Of a stretch of DNA of 64,000 bases, positions 1-11,386 are shown in pieces. The position numbers and the translations under genes are program-made. Origin of the DNA: Pseudocercospora fijiensis CIRAD86 (taxonomy: Eukaryota; Ascomycota; Dothideomycetes; Mycosphaerellales; Mycosphaerellaceae); contig NW_006921532.1 in the NCBI RefSeq assembly GCF_000340215.1, positions 649,844-713,843 of the forward strand. Reading direction: 5' to 3'. The notes below the pieces were generated by a model that was not told the DNA's origin, ran no database searches, and worked only from the letters and a program-made list of their open reading frames with translations. Within the stretch, counting starts at the first letter, position 1. Every line of letters begins with the position of its first letter.

Positions 1-2272
1 TGCTACGCTATAGCAATACTTACGAAGCTATATTAATAAGGACCCTAATAGATAGGTCGACCTCCTATAACCGGCCGAATTTGTATATAATAATAGCGTG
101 TATTTATTAACTAAGGTTTTACTATATATAGCTATAATAGGCTAAAACGCTACCTTACTACAAGATCTATTTACCTCGCTCGAGGCCGAGCGTAAGGAAA
201 GGGAAGCGCGTTAAGCCCCTAAAATACTAGCGGCTATCGAGAGGGTTTAAAAGATACGAGAGATTTACGCTAAGATAGCTAACAAACTAGCAAAGGCCTA
301 GGCCTATTAGAAGGCCTATTATAATAAACACTATATACCGATAACCTTTAAGCAAGGCGATATAGTTATGCTTAGTATAAAGAACCTCCGTATCCGTAAA
401 CACCTATTACCCGATAGCAAAATACGCCCTAAACTAGCACTACGGTTTATTAGCCTATTCCGAATCTGAGAACCGAAGGGCAATAGCTAGGCCTATTAGT
501 TATAGCTCCTACTATACTATACTATCTATAATACCTTCTATATCTCCCTCCTTAACCTATACTACTACCGCGGAGGCCCTAAAGAAGCCCCTACTAAACA
601 TAAAGAGATACTAGCCGACGGTAAAGAGCTATAGTCTATAGAACGTATTCTAAAGCATCGGACTAGACAAGGTAAGAAGGAGTACCTCCTAAGATAGCAA
701 GGCTATTTACCTAAATAGGACTCGTAGGAGGCTAAAGATTCCTTTAAGAATATAGCTAAGTTGTTAAATAGGTATTAGACTAGTGTAAAGAATAAGAAGA
801 AGGCTAAGGGCCTATAATGTCGCCTAGGAATAATGCTACCCCTAGGGTACTATTAGCTAACTAATCGGAGGCCGACAAACTAGGACAATAAGACTATACT
901 ACTATAGTAGACGCGTACCGAGTGCTAACAAACGCACTATAACGCGTTAACTATTCGCTACTCTTTTAGGAAACTGCCTCTTTATTAGCGTACCCTATAA
1001 GACCCTTCTCTTAGCGCCCCCTTGTTCTATCGAGATCTCGAGGCCTAGGCGGTCGGCGGGGATAGCGCGCGCGGATAGTAATAATAATAATAACGACGGC
1101 GCAGCTAGCGCGGCTATATTAGTAACAGTATTACGGAGTGTATTACTATTTAAGAAAGGAAGGATATAGCTATATTAGTAATAGTATTGCTAAGTTATTA
1201 TTAGTTAAAGAAGGAAATTAGAAGAAGGTAAAGATAGCGCTAAGACGACTAGGGCCGCTATTATTAACATTACCTGCTATTGCTACTATACCTATAAAAC
1301 AACCTTACCTATACTACGAGCCTAAAGCACTATACTAACTAAGTTAAAAGATTAGACCTATTAAGGGTTTAATTAAAACTTTAACTAAGTTAAAAGATTA
1401 AGTAGCTAATAGACTAACTAAGGGCAAAACTATAGAGCTAAGTTAGCTAGGGTCGATCTTGTAGATAATAGGTTACTCCTCGATCTTTCCGACCCTTTAA
1501 GCGAAGCGAACTTTAACTATTATACTTATAATAGCCTTTATCTATAGAAACTAGAAGAACTGAGTTTTTTGAAAAGATATAATTAGTTAACACTTAAAGG
1601 CTACTAAACCTAACTAATTAGAGCTAGTAAAACTACGATAGTAAATAATAGTCCTTATAATAATAAGAACAACCCTCGGAACGGACAAACCCTCGGAGCG
1701 GACATTTCTAGGTCTTTTAAGAGTAGACGTAAAGAACTCGGTACGACATTACTTAGAGCGGAGGCAGGGCTATAATACCTCGTACGTCTACCTATTATAG
1801 TAGAGAAGACGCGCTTATATTATAATTAGTCGAAGGCCCTTAATTCTTATAGATATATATCACTTTATAGTTTATTATATATAGGGATATCGTAGTTAGA
1901 GTTGTATATTATATTATATTAGAAGTAAGGTTTAATATAGTTATATAATTAGGTAGTTAAGTGTTTAATTTAGCGCGGCTAAGCGGCTTATTAGACTTGC
2001 TAAGTTAGTAGTAATAGAGGTCGAGATTGGGATACAGATAGGCTACGAGGGCGCGGCCTTTAGAAGGGAAGCGTATATTAGAGCTAAAGAGGCTATACGT
2101 AATTAGTATATAATTAGGCCGAGTAAAGCTAGGGTCTTAGTACCTTAGGTAGGGCTTAGCGCTTAGCGTTAGGCTAACTAGCCTGCCTTCCTCCTTCTCC
2201 TCCTAGTTCTCTATCGAATACTACCTATATCTACTACTACCCTATCTACCTACTAATATAACCCCTATTATA
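1..2272 (+). mobile_element. 3' part of a RIPed Ty3/Gypsy LTR retrotransposon (same family as element B), cut by window start
   Basis: This segment aligns by eye with the 3' third of element B (about 41140-43311): integrase C-terminus, then a chromodomain-like stretch (codons for SIERIL and KKEYLLR near 640-710), a stop near 815, an untranslated region, a polypurine tract (agaagggaag, about 2061-2070) and a 197-bp LTR. Stops are almost only TAG/TAA at former Gln or Trp codons, as expected from RIP. It is a separate insertion from element B, with its own LTR. The 5' part lies outside the window, so its target-site duplication cannot be checked. Confidence 0.85.
2076..2272 (+). repeat. 3' LTR of the left-edge Gypsy copy (197 bp)
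   Basis: It matches the two LTRs of element B (29224-29420 and 43115-43311) and has exactly the same length. It starts TATTAG (RIPed from TGTTAG) and ends TTATA (RIPed from TTACA). It shares the block with gcttagcgcttagcgttagg and the pyrimidine-rich tail ending in an actaata-like sequence. Confidence 0.8.
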
Positions 2273-2600
2273 TTACTATTCCGCTACTTCTTTAAAGTAC
2301 TCGCTACGGTACGTTTACGCTTCTTCGGGTTAGTAGTAGACTACGCTTCTACTATTATAGTAGCGGACTCTATAGCCTCTTTAGCTTTACGAGACGCGTT
2401 AGGTTTATAGCGGAGAGGTATTATTTAGTTACTATATTAGTACTAAATCGACGGTAGGCTCGAGAAATACCTCCTTCTTAACCCTAAGCGTTACTACTAG
2501 AGCGAGAAGTACGAGAAGTATAGCTAGAATAGCATTCAATTTAGCTTTACTAACAAATTATAAGGAGACGCGAATCGCGCGGTATACGTGGGGTAGGCAC
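2273..2600. other. RIPed repeat remnant between the Gypsy LTR and the gene island
   Basis: The RIP-like composition (TA-rich, CpA-poor) continues to about 2595 and then changes abruptly to ordinary sequence. On the minus strand there is a decayed coding-like stretch with a basic PKKRKR motif near 2310-2330, perhaps the C-terminus of a nuclear transposon protein. The element type cannot be assigned. Confidence 0.45.
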
Positions 2601-2840
2601 GGTTACTCCGGCACGGTAATATGACCTCCCGTCCCATCTGCCGTCAAGCAGAATGAGATCAGAAACATCCAGCCAAGTTCAGACTTTTGCATCGCAATTG
2701 CGAGAATTAGGTGTTAAGAGACCCACAAGAAGCGAAAGGAAGCAGATGGGTTCACAAATAATGTGCGCTCTGCGGGTCCTTGTGTAAGAACATCTTACGT
2801 CTTCCTCGCAGAACAACTCATCGACATCGTCAGCACTGCA

Positions 2841-4521
2841 ATGTTCGTTACATATGGATTGATCGCTGCCGCCATCATTGCCCTGCTCTACCCTCTGTTC
2901 CGCGCTGCAACGAGTCCATTGAAGGACGTACCGGGTCCATTCCTAGCCCGATTCACCCGATTATGGTTCTTCCGCAGCAGATGGAATGGCCATGCACATC
3001 TGGATAACATCGCGCTACATGGCAAATATGCCAAGGATGGCCAATTCTTTGCGCCGATTGTTCGCCTTGGGCCAAATATGTACAGCATCTCGAGGCCAGA
3101 CAAGGCTGTGTACGGCATTGGCAGCAAGATGCCAAAGAGGTAAGCCGACCACTCAAAGATCAGAAGTTGTGTCAAGCTGACTTGATGCCTCACTTGAGCT
3201 CTTGGTACGAAGGGTGGAAGCACCCAAGTCCTGAGCGTTGGACGATGTTCCCTGATCGCAACATCCAACGCCACGCCGAAACAAGGCGAAAGTTCCAAAG
3301 CATGTACTCTATGAGCAGCTTACTACATTACGAGGAATACGTCGAGAGCACTCAAGACGTCTTCCAAACTCGACTTGAGGAAATGGTCCAAGACGGCAGA
3401 ACGGTCGACATGCACCATTGGCTTCAATGCTGTACGTGAGACAGCCTCCCAAACCAAAGCGCACCGACACTTAAACCAAAAAACCACGCAGATGCCTTCG
3501 ACGTGATCGGAAACATCACCTACTCCCGCCGCTTCGGCTTCCTCGACCGCGGCGAAGACGTCGAAAACGTCCTCGCATCCCTGCACTCCATCATGTCCTA
3601 CAGCACCTTGGCAGGAATCTACTCCTGGGCGCACCCCCTCCTCTACAAACTCCTCGAAAAACTGCCCGGCTCCGGCGCCCAAGGACGAAACTACATAATC
3701 CAATACACCCAACGCCGCATCCGCGAACGCGAAGCCGAACGGCTCCTTCAAAGCGAAAAACGCCACGACCACGACCACGACCACCAGCACGCACCCCGAG
3801 ATTTCCTCGACATCACACTCGACGCATCCCAAGATCCCGAAAACGCCATGACGCCTTACCACGTCAGCATGAGTAACATAATCGCCGGTTCCGACACGAC
3901 GGCCATATCTCTGAGTTCAATTTTCTACCATTTATACACCAACCCGAAAAGTCTGAAAAAACTCCGTCAAGAACTCGACACGACGGCAGGGAGTAGTAAT
4001 AGAGGAAGAATCACGTGGAAAGAAAGTTTTGAAATTTTCGTACTTGCAGGCTTGCATCCGAGAAGGCTTGAGAAAGAATGTGTTCTGCGACTGTGGAGGG
4101 AAGTTCCGCCGGGGTGTGGAGGAGGGGGGATAGAAATTTTGGGACGGGCTTCTTCCCGGAAGGGACGGAGGTGGGGATGAATTCTTGGGTCGCGCATTAC
4201 GATGCGGAAATTTTTGGGGCGGATGTCGAGGAATTTCGACCGGAGAGGTGGATTGATGCCGACGGGGAAGAGTTGAAGAGGATGGAGGGGTTGTTTGTGC
4301 CGTTTGGATTGGGGTCGAGGACGTGTATTGGGAGGCATGTTTTCGTATTTGGAGATTTGTAAGGTTGTGCCGATGATTGTGGGGGGGGGGGGGGGGGGGG
4401 GGGGTTTGATTTGGAATTGGTGGATGGTGACAAGAAGAAGAAGGGGAAGTTTGAGACGAGGTGTTTTTGGTTTTGTAAACCGGAGGGTTTTAGGGTTGTG
4501 GTGAAGGCGAGAGTGTTGTGA
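2841..4521 (+). pseudogene. Cytochrome P450 (pisatin-demethylase-like), frameshifted
   Basis: This encodes an ER-bound haem monooxygenase; the substrate is unknown. The ATG at 2841 starts an N-terminal membrane helix (GLIAAAIIALLYPLF) followed by the proline-rich hinge DVPGPFLARFTRLW, typical of pisatin-demethylase/benzoate-hydroxylase-like fungal P450s. Introns at 3140-3198 and 3432-3491 join in phase. The I-helix AGSDTTA lies near 3883, the PERW motif near 4240 and the haem ligand motif FGLGSRTCIG at 4303-4332 (Cys codon 4324). From about 4035 the conserved text jumps frames repeatedly: SYLQACIREGLR, then LWREVPPG, then FFPEGTEVG, then after the haem motif YLEICKVVPMIV. This is followed by a G24 run, and the last frame ends at TGA 4519-4521. 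So it is a decayed gene, or this stretch carries several indel errors. It converges on the CYP505-like gene 117 bp away. Confidence 0.8.
4381..4404. repeat. Poly(G) tract, 24 bp
   Basis: An uninterrupted run of 24 G lies inside the 3' coding part of the P450, between VVPMIV and GFDLELV. A 10-bp C run follows downstream at about 4555-4564. Tracts like this are mutational hotspots and are also hard to sequence. Confidence 0.95.
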
Positions 4522-4638
4522 TATGTAGGTCTGTCTGTTCATTCTATGGAATGTCCCCCCCCCCAAACAATTCTCGCTATATATTCCATGTCAGGATGCC
4601 CGCGTGCGCCAAATTTCGGAAAGTAGTGTTGTTATTGT

Positions 4639-7600
4639 TCAAGCAAAGACATCAGTCGAGTAGCGTTCATTTCTCAACAATCCAAACCATTTCTCCAAAT
4701 CCTCTCCACTGACCTCCTTCCCCTCCGCTTCAGCCTCGTCCTTCGCAATTTTCAGAAACGCCTGCTTGACCGATTCTCCAAGTCCTCGGCTCCCACACAC
4801 GTACACTCTAGCACCTTGATCCCAGAGTTCCACCAACCTCCGTCGATCCGCCAGAATGACTTGATCGACATGTCGATGCCCTTCAGACAGGTCGGCCGCT
4901 CGACTGAAAGATCGGCGAACCACACTGACCGCCCCGATCTTCTCCCAGAAATCGAATTCCTCGCGGTAGAGATCGTCCTGTGCCGGATGGCGACATCCGA
5001 AGTAGAGATTCGCGGGGGCGAGTTTTTTGCGTCCGGATCCGATCTGAGAGGCTCTTTCTTGAATGAAGCCGCGGAAGGGGGCTAGTCCTGCGCCTGCGGC
5101 AATCATGATCACGGGCGTGGTGTCGGCGCTCGAGGGGAGATGGAAGGCGGCGGGGCTGGGCTTGACGGCTACGTGGACCATGTCGCCGGGCTGAAGCTGG
5201 CTGAGATGGTGGGAAGCAACACCAACGTGGCGGCCAACGCCCGAAAGTGATGGTTCGTCCAGAACTGCGTATGTAAGCGTTATCACATGGGGGTCCGACA
5301 GGGGTGAGCTGGAAATGCTGTACTGCCGAACTCGCATGCTGATAAGTGATGCGACAAAGGCAGACAGCGGCAGCTGGATCTCAGGGTAGCGTTCGAGGAG
5401 GTCGAGGAGCGAGATGCGCTTGTTGGTAATGTTGGCTTGAAAGTCACCGGTGGCAAGATCTGAAAGCTCCTTCTTGGTCTGGTCGTCTCCGGCCGCTTCG
5501 ATAAGCATCGCTAGGTTGCGCTTGGTCGCTGGCTGTGAGAGCTCCAAGTAGGCCGAGAACAAGTTATGCGCGGATATCGGATGGTCTGTCGGTAGCGTAG
5601 TGCCTGTGCGTGATGTGATCTTGAGCATAGCATCCCAAGGGAGGGAGAAGCGTTTGGCAACTCGATGGACCGTTTCTGCTGGGTTGAGTGGCAGGACGGC
5701 AAGATAGTCGCCTGCTCGGTAGGTCAAGCTTGATGGCAGCCGGAGCTCAATGTGCTTCTTGACTGGAGCGCCGGCTGCTGTGAGCGTTTTCGTGGAAAGT
5801 ACTTTGGCTTCTGAAACGTCGGCGCGCAAATTGGATGCTCGCTTGCTGAAGACCTCGATCGAGACAGCTTGAGCCAGTGATGATGCCGCGGAAGTATCAC
5901 CTTCCTGGCCGCCAAATTTCTGTCGTAGTGCTGGCCACAGTGTCTCGTCCTCCCAAGCTTGGAAGGCCGACATCATATCTCCTCTCGCAGCATCTGCAGA
6001 ACCCATCTCGCACATTCGCTCTCCACCGGCCGTCTCGAGCATGCTGTCGATGGCCTTGGGTACCCTGTGAAAAGTCTGCTTCCAGTCCGAGTGCCCACAG
6101 CCAAAGACTGTATAGCTGGTCTTCAGCTTCTCGTCCGACGACAGATTTTGAAGCCAGTTGTAGAAGTGTGCGGCATTGTCCGTCGGCTCGCCTTCGTAGC
6201 TTGCAGTCACAATGACCACGGGCTCTTTGGCCGGCAGATTTTGCTTGGCAGTGTCCAACGTATCGACCTTCGAAGCCTTGAATCCATGTGCTCTGGCACC
6301 TGCTGCCAGTGTCTGGGCGAAAGCCTCGCAAGTTCCGCTATTACTGCCATAGAGAATCGTCATTGGGATGCCTTTGTCGTCACTCTCACTTGTCGCTGCT
6401 GGCACATTTGGGCCGTGCTTGATATCGGCTGCAGTTGATCCTGCAAGGTGCCGCTCGATGCTTAGTGGTGTCCAGCCTTCACGAAGAGTTGCCCTGATGA
6501 AGAGGTCCTTTGGTTTGATGGTCAATGTGAACGCAGTATGAAGCACGTAGCTAGGGTCGTCCAGAGTAAAGTTGAAGTACTGTAATAGCATGGGCAGAAC
6601 AAGCATCATTTCTTGCCATGCGAATGGTCTGCCAATACATCCGCGAGCTCCGTTGCCGAAAGGCTTCCAGTAAGGTGTGAATCGCGAAAAATTGTCATCC
6701 AACATGCGTTCAGGTCGGAACTCCTCCGCATCTTCTCCGTATATAGCAGGGTCTCGGTGAACGTTGTGCAGGAGGACACGCGCCACCTCGCCGTGTGAGA
6801 TATGATACTTTCCGCCAATCACCTCTCCTTGTTCACTCTTGGGCGACAGGGAAATCGATGGCGCTGTCGAATGTAAGCGTGCTGTCTCTCGGAGCACGGC
6901 TGTGATGTATGGCAGCTTGTCTAGGTGATGAGCTTCGATATTCTCTTTGCCAATCACGCGGTCCACTTCTTCTTGCGCTTTCCTGTACGTGTCGGGATTC
7001 TTCAGCAGACAATAGAAAGCATACGAAAGCATACCACTAGTAGTTTCGTGACCCGCTATCAAGAATGTAATCATGTTGTCGATGATGGAGGACTCCGGCA
7101 GGCCTTTCTGCGTTCGTGGATCTTTTCCCTTGATCATGGCGTTCAACAAATCTTTAGAATTGTTCGGTTGGTCCCTCCGCTGTTGTATGAGTTCCGCCGA
7201 CAGATTTCGCATGTACTCGATATCAGACCACCATTTCGCCTCGTCCGCTTTGTAGAACGAAGTCATCCAGCCGGGTCGTTTCGATCTGACATCGGCATAC
7301 TTCAGAAAGTTCACCATGCTGTCGATGAATGGATGCATATGTTCGGTGTAAAAGCTGTTGAAGCGATAGTCCATGGCACATAGCGCAAGGGTATCAAGGG
7401 TCAGTCGAGTAAAATCGACGGCGACCGGGATCTTGTATGTCGTTCCATGTCGTGCCCACTTGAGCACCAGCTGCGAAGCAATATCTTTCATGGAATCGAA
7501 CATGTCTTTGATATTCAGCGGCCCAAACGCGGGAACCAAAGTCCTGTGCGCGATACTCCAGTTCTCCTCGCCGCCATGAGCTGTGAAAAGTCCATCGTGG

Positions 7601-7866
7601 ATGCCATTTCTCAGCTGGCAGAGCGCTGCGTTGATGGCTTTCTCAAATCGCTTTTCGTCGCACAGCTCCCGCATCAGTTCTGCGCTGGCCACAAAGATCT
7701 GTCGTTTGCCGAGGATGCTTAGGCTGAAAATGTCTCCGTACTTCTTTCCTAGATCTGCCAGGTTCATTATAGGCACATCTCCAGACACGTCGAGTAAGTT
7801 GCCAATGATTGGATAGCCAGGAGGTTGTGGTATTGGGACAGTGTCCCTCTCGTCGATCGCCGCCAT
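4639..7866 (-). CDS. Self-sufficient cytochrome P450 / NADPH-P450 reductase fusion (CYP505, P450foxy type)
   Basis: An intact single-exon protein of 1075 residues, the usual length for this family, starting at ATG 7866. The haem domain (about 1-460) has AGHETTS at 271-277, the ExxR motif at 327-330 and the haem loop FGNGARGCIG at 403-412 with Cys410. The reductase half has a flavodoxin FMN loop (YGSNSGTCE, about 506-514), the FAD site (RQYSISSSPL), NADP-binding stretches (AAGAGLAPFRGF, YVCGSRGLGESV) and the C-terminal YSTDVFA. Family members hydroxylate fatty acids at omega-1 to omega-3 without a separate reductase, and relatives occur in secondary-metabolite pathways. There is no N-terminal membrane helix, so the enzyme is probably soluble. 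It is fully open, in contrast to the broken P450 next to it. Confidence 0.95.
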   Translation of the reverse strand: MAAIDERDTVPIPQPPGYPIIGNLLDVSGDVPIMNLADLGKKYGDIFSLSILGKRQIFVASAELMRELCDEKRFEKAINAALCQLRNGIHDGLFTAHGGEENWSIAHRTLVPAFGPLNIKDMFDSMKDIASQLVLKWARHGTTYKIPVAVDFTRLTLDTLALCAMDYRFNSFYTEHMHPFIDSMVNFLKYADVRSKRPGWMTSFYKADEAKWWSDIEYMRNLSAELIQQRRDQPNNSKDLLNAMIKGKDPRTQKGLPESSIIDNMITFLIAGHETTSGMLSYAFYCLLKNPDTYRKAQEEVDRVIGKENIEAHHLDKLPYITAVLRETARLHSTAPSISLSPKSEQGEVIGGKYHISHGEVARVLLHNVHRDPAIYGEDAEEFRPERMLDDNFSRFTPYWKPFGNGARGCIGRPFAWQEMMLVLPMLLQYFNFTLDDPSYVLHTAFTLTIKPKDLFIRATLREGWTPLSIERHLAGSTAADIKHGPNVPAATSESDDKGIPMTILYGSNSGTCEAFAQTLAAGARAHGFKASKVDTLDTAKQNLPAKEPVVIVTASYEGEPTDNAAHFYNWLQNLSSDEKLKTSYTVFGCGHSDWKQTFHRVPKAIDSMLETAGGERMCEMGSADAARGDMMSAFQAWEDETLWPALRQKFGGQEGDTSAASSLAQAVSIEVFSKRASNLRADVSEAKVLSTKTLTAAGAPVKKHIELRLPSSLTYRAGDYLAVLPLNPAETVHRVAKRFSLPWDAMLKITSRTGTTLPTDHPISAHNLFSAYLELSQPATKRNLAMLIEAAGDDQTKKELSDLATGDFQANITNKRISLLDLLERYPEIQLPLSAFVASLISMRVRQYSISSSPLSDPHVITLTYAVLDEPSLSGVGRHVGVASHHLSQLQPGDMVHVAVKPSPAAFHLPSSADTTPVIMIAAGAGLAPFRGFIQERASQIGSGRKKLAPANLYFGCRHPAQDDLYREEFDFWEKIGAVSVVRRSFSRAADLSEGHRHVDQVILADRRRLVELWDQGARVYVCGSRGLGESVKQAFLKIAKDEAEAEGKEVSGEDLEKWFGLLRNERYSTDVFA

Positions 7867-8300
7867 GGCGAATACTGGGAGGTGCTGACGATGGACAGCG
7901 AAAGGAACACGATGCAGACGAGTCTGGAGATATATATGAAGTGCTCTTGGCCTTCACATGAGGAAGAAGCCGACAATATATAATAACGTAAGCGAGGCCT
8001 CTACTACGTAACCTTCCAACTTTGTCAGTCAGCGCGGGGAGAACTCTACAGCTCCGAAAAATGAGGCACAACGCATAACTTACCAGCGATCTGTCGAGTG
8101 GATCCTAGAGGTAACGAGCACTCCTAATAAGGTCAGCAGCTTGATGACGGAACCAGATCCCGCAGCAAGCACAATTAGGTCTACCCGAGGACGCGTCTTG
8201 AGGCCCCCAAGATAGATATAACGACTCTTCCAATAACAAGCCATATTCTGGGGTATCAACAGCAGCTGCAACATGCAACGCTAACAGAATATCACTCAAT
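7867..8300. other. Intergenic region upstream of the CYP505-like gene
   Basis: 434 bp between the CYP505-like start and the PPN1 stop. It contains a short TA-rich stretch (tatataataacg near 7976) that may belong to the promoter. I see no coding signal or repeat. Confidence 0.5.
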
Positions 8301-10320
8301 TCATTGCCCAAATTCCTCATCGATCTCATCTGACGACAAGGTCTCCACAAAAGCTCTCCTCACAAACGTATACCACGCCTCGTTCCGCTTCCGATACTTC
8401 TTCGAATGCTTCTTGTGTTTCTTTTTCTTCTTCTTATGCTTGCCACCACCCTCTATCTCTTCTTCGTCTTCTACTTCTAGTTGCTCACTGTCGTTTGAGT
8501 CTTCGGAAACAAAATCGCCAATTCTACGGGCGAGATCGATCAGGCTTGGCATCGTCAGGTCCTCAAGGTGGTAGACCCGATCTTCTTTGGTGTCGTAAAG
8601 GACTTCATACTTGAACTTCTTGGGATTTGGTTCGTGGTCCTTTTCGTGCGGCTTCTTGCCCTTGTGCTTGCCTTCATGCCACCCGGCGGGGTCGACTTCA
8701 CTTTCGCTCACGGATGACTTGGTGAAGTCGTTGTTGATGTAGGTGAGATTCGCGAAATATTGCGTGTACTTCAACAGGGACAAGGTCTGGGGTGAGTAGG
8801 CAGGTCCGGGTGGCGCTGACTTCGAGGGCGCCTCCGGGACTGTGAACTTATTCTTCTTCTTTTTCTTCTTCTTCTGAATCTTCACATCGTCGACATCATA
8901 GTCAAAGGGTGCTGGGGCCGGCAGATCGATCGCATCTAGGTCGGTGTTCTCCAGTCCGGTCGTGTTGTACTCAAAGACGCGCAGAGTCGGAAACAAGTTG
9001 GGCACAACGCTAGCGCTGACGAACGATGCGGCAAAGCGCTCAGCATACTTTCCTCCCATCTTCTTCAAATATTTCTTCTGCTTCTTCTTGTACTTTTCCT
9101 TGTCTTGTTTACCTTTGCCGGAAATAGTATCAAGCCAGCTCTTGGACTCGGGTTTTGGTGGCTCGGGAAGCTCGGCCCATTCATCACGCAGCTGGATGAA
9201 GTAGTCGGTCTTCGCCTGAGCAGAAAAGTCGCCGTCATCCGGCCCCAAAGCGCGAAGGTAATGCATTCGCCCTTCCTCGGTGTCTTGCTTGATCTCCTTG
9301 AAGTCCTGGAACATGAAATGATCATAATTGAAGTGTCCGTAATGAGTACTCACGATCACATCCCTGTACTGCCGCAGCCATAATGTGTACTTCTGCCAAC
9401 AGGTTTCATCCCAGGATGTCTTCGCCTCCTGTCTTACCGGAGGCACATGTCCAATAAGCATGGCCTTCATTCCCCGGTCGCGCATGAACTGAAGCTGGAT
9501 GCGAAGCCACTCCATCTGTCGGTATCCTGGCTCGCTCTTCAAAGCACAGCCGTCTGCAGCAGCATTGCTCCCAAAGAAGTACAACGTATTCAAGCTAAAG
9601 ACCGCCAGCTTCCGGGGAATAACCTCGACGTAAAACCACCCTCCCTGCTCAAAGGAGTGCCTTTGGACCTCGGGAATGAATTGTCTCCAGACATTTGCAT
9701 AGGTTCTCGTCCACTGATTTGGACCCTTCTCCAAAATGTTGTGTGGCAAGATATCGTTGTTACCCAAGTTTGGCACGATCGGGACAACATAATCGTGGTT
9801 CGGATCCTCATCCTCCTCGTCTCCGTTGTGCTTGCCAAATGTTTCTGCCATCTTCTGTACCATGAATCTATTCAAGCCGAGAACCTGCTCAGCCGTCCGC
9901 GGCAACTCGTCATCATTGTCGTGCCTGGCGGAGTCTCCTGTCCATATCACGAAGTCGATGTTGTCTCTGAACTCCTTTGCGACAAATTCCATCGTTTTGT
10001 TGATCAGCGAAATCGGGCTGTCGCATTCGCTCGTTTCTGCGCCATATATGCCGGCGGGTCCCTGACCTCGATGGCATGCTGCTTCTTCTGATGTCGCAGA
10101 GTAGACCTCGTAGAAGCGATCTGGATGAAAATCTGGGTAACGGATTAGATGCAGCCCAAGACGTCTCCCAAGCTCTCTGCGCACCTGTGATCTGGAGGAA
10201 GCGACCATGCAGTGGCCGCTTCTTTGTGAGTTGTCCATCGATGAGTGGCACCTGGGCCGGAGGCGCTGCAAGTGCCTGTGCCAGTAGTGCTGAGGCACAG
10301 AGTCCCGTAAAGCGGCGCAT
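8301..10320 (-). CDS. PPN1: Endopolyphosphatase, vacuolar metallophosphoesterase (PPN1)
   Basis: It cleaves long-chain inorganic polyphosphate internally, in the vacuole. The start is at 10320: MRRFTGLCASALLAQALA is a signal peptide or signal anchor. A 52-nt intron (10133-10184) splits the first metal-binding motif; joined, it reads FLQITDFHPDRFYE, as in the family. The mature model has 655 residues, close to the yeast protein. Calcineurin-type metal motifs follow in order: DFH (46-48), TGDSARHD (about 110-117), LGNND, IGHVPP and STHYGHFNYDHF. The C-terminal third carries several Lys runs (KKKKKKKNKF, KHKKKKKKHKKHSKK), likely low-complexity and perhaps polyphosphate-binding (inference). An ATG at 10298 in another frame gives a 665-aa ORF but lacks the signal peptide and the joined metal motif, so I prefer the spliced model. 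Confidence 0.93.
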
Positions 10321-11386
10321 GGTGCGACGTATGTCCTCTTTCAGCGTTCCTCATAGATTCCTCATACTCCCACTACCAATGCACCATCAAAAACGCCCAA
10401 TGCAAAAGAACGATGACCTGTAGAACCAAAAACTCCGGAATGCTGCGAAAGTGCGAACCACAGCAGCGTCTTGGCTCCGAAAAGCTCGAAGATGACGACA
10501 ACTCTGGACGCGGGGGTACGGTACGGGGACGGGGAAAAGCAGGGCAAAATATCCGGCCGGGGAATCGGTTCGGTTCCTTGCTACGATTATTCTAATCAAA
10601 GTGGTAGAATAGAGAAACGAGGTGAAAATAAAGAGCAGTCCTCTGTACTACATATTTCCCATCCACTCACTCACCGTCAGTTCTACCTTGATGGAAAAGC
10701 ACGCGACACCCACGACCCGCACACCATTCTGAACGTGAGGGAGACATTTCGATGCGGTTTGAGCCAATCAGAAAATGCCGCTGCAGCACGCTTCGGATTC
10801 AGCGAACGCGAGGCGTGAGACTTCTTCCATGTCAGCCGCCACATGCTCCTCCCACGTCTGCGTCACAAGGTGCGGGTGGTGGGGGAAGTGAAAGGTGACG
10901 CATGCACGGTTTGGGAGGGAGGTACATATAGTATTGGGAGGTGAGGGAGATGATTGTCAACGCAGCATGTGAAGCGTGATGAAGTGAATGAGCAAGCTCT
11001 GAGAAAGGTAAAGCACGATAGATGTGCTGGGCATGTAAAGAGAACTTTATCTTGTCATAAGCAATAAGCAGGTCATGCGTGCTGTACTGCGAATCTTTCC
11101 TTTCGGCCGTCCTTTCGCATCGCTTGAAATCTATAACTGCCCGCTCGCCATCAAATATTATTGGAGCAGTAGTGATAAGAAACACCATCCAAGATCCCGC
11201 TCGGCTCCGTTGCTTTCTAATGCTCAATGCGATTCGATCACAACTCGAGGGAAATCGCTGCAATGATAGTGTGATCGATCTCGTTCCCTCATGTGGACTC
11301 AACGCGGCCGTCATGATTGCGTACGTAGCTGGGGGCTTGATTATATCGAGGTTGGAATCGCTGGGTCCACGGCAAGACTGACCTTC
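10321..11386. other. Intergenic region, no gene recognised
   Basis: About 1.07 kb between the PPN1 start and the 3' end of the secreted-protein gene. Base composition is like the genes and there is no RIP signature. It holds the PPN1 promoter and probably the 3' UTR of the neighbour. A minus-strand 160-codon ORF (10832-11314) has no recognisable domain and is not called. Confidence 0.5.

Noticed and set aside
2841..7866. A secondary-metabolite cluster formed by the two P450 genes and the distant LovD-like hydrolase
   Set aside because: No polyketide synthase, peptide synthetase, terpene cyclase, transporter or regulator is present, and the hydrolase is 45 kb away.
10832..11314. 160-codon minus-strand ORF downstream of the secreted-protein gene
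   Set aside because: No domain, no signal peptide and no conserved-looking composition; it lies in an ordinary intergenic stretch.
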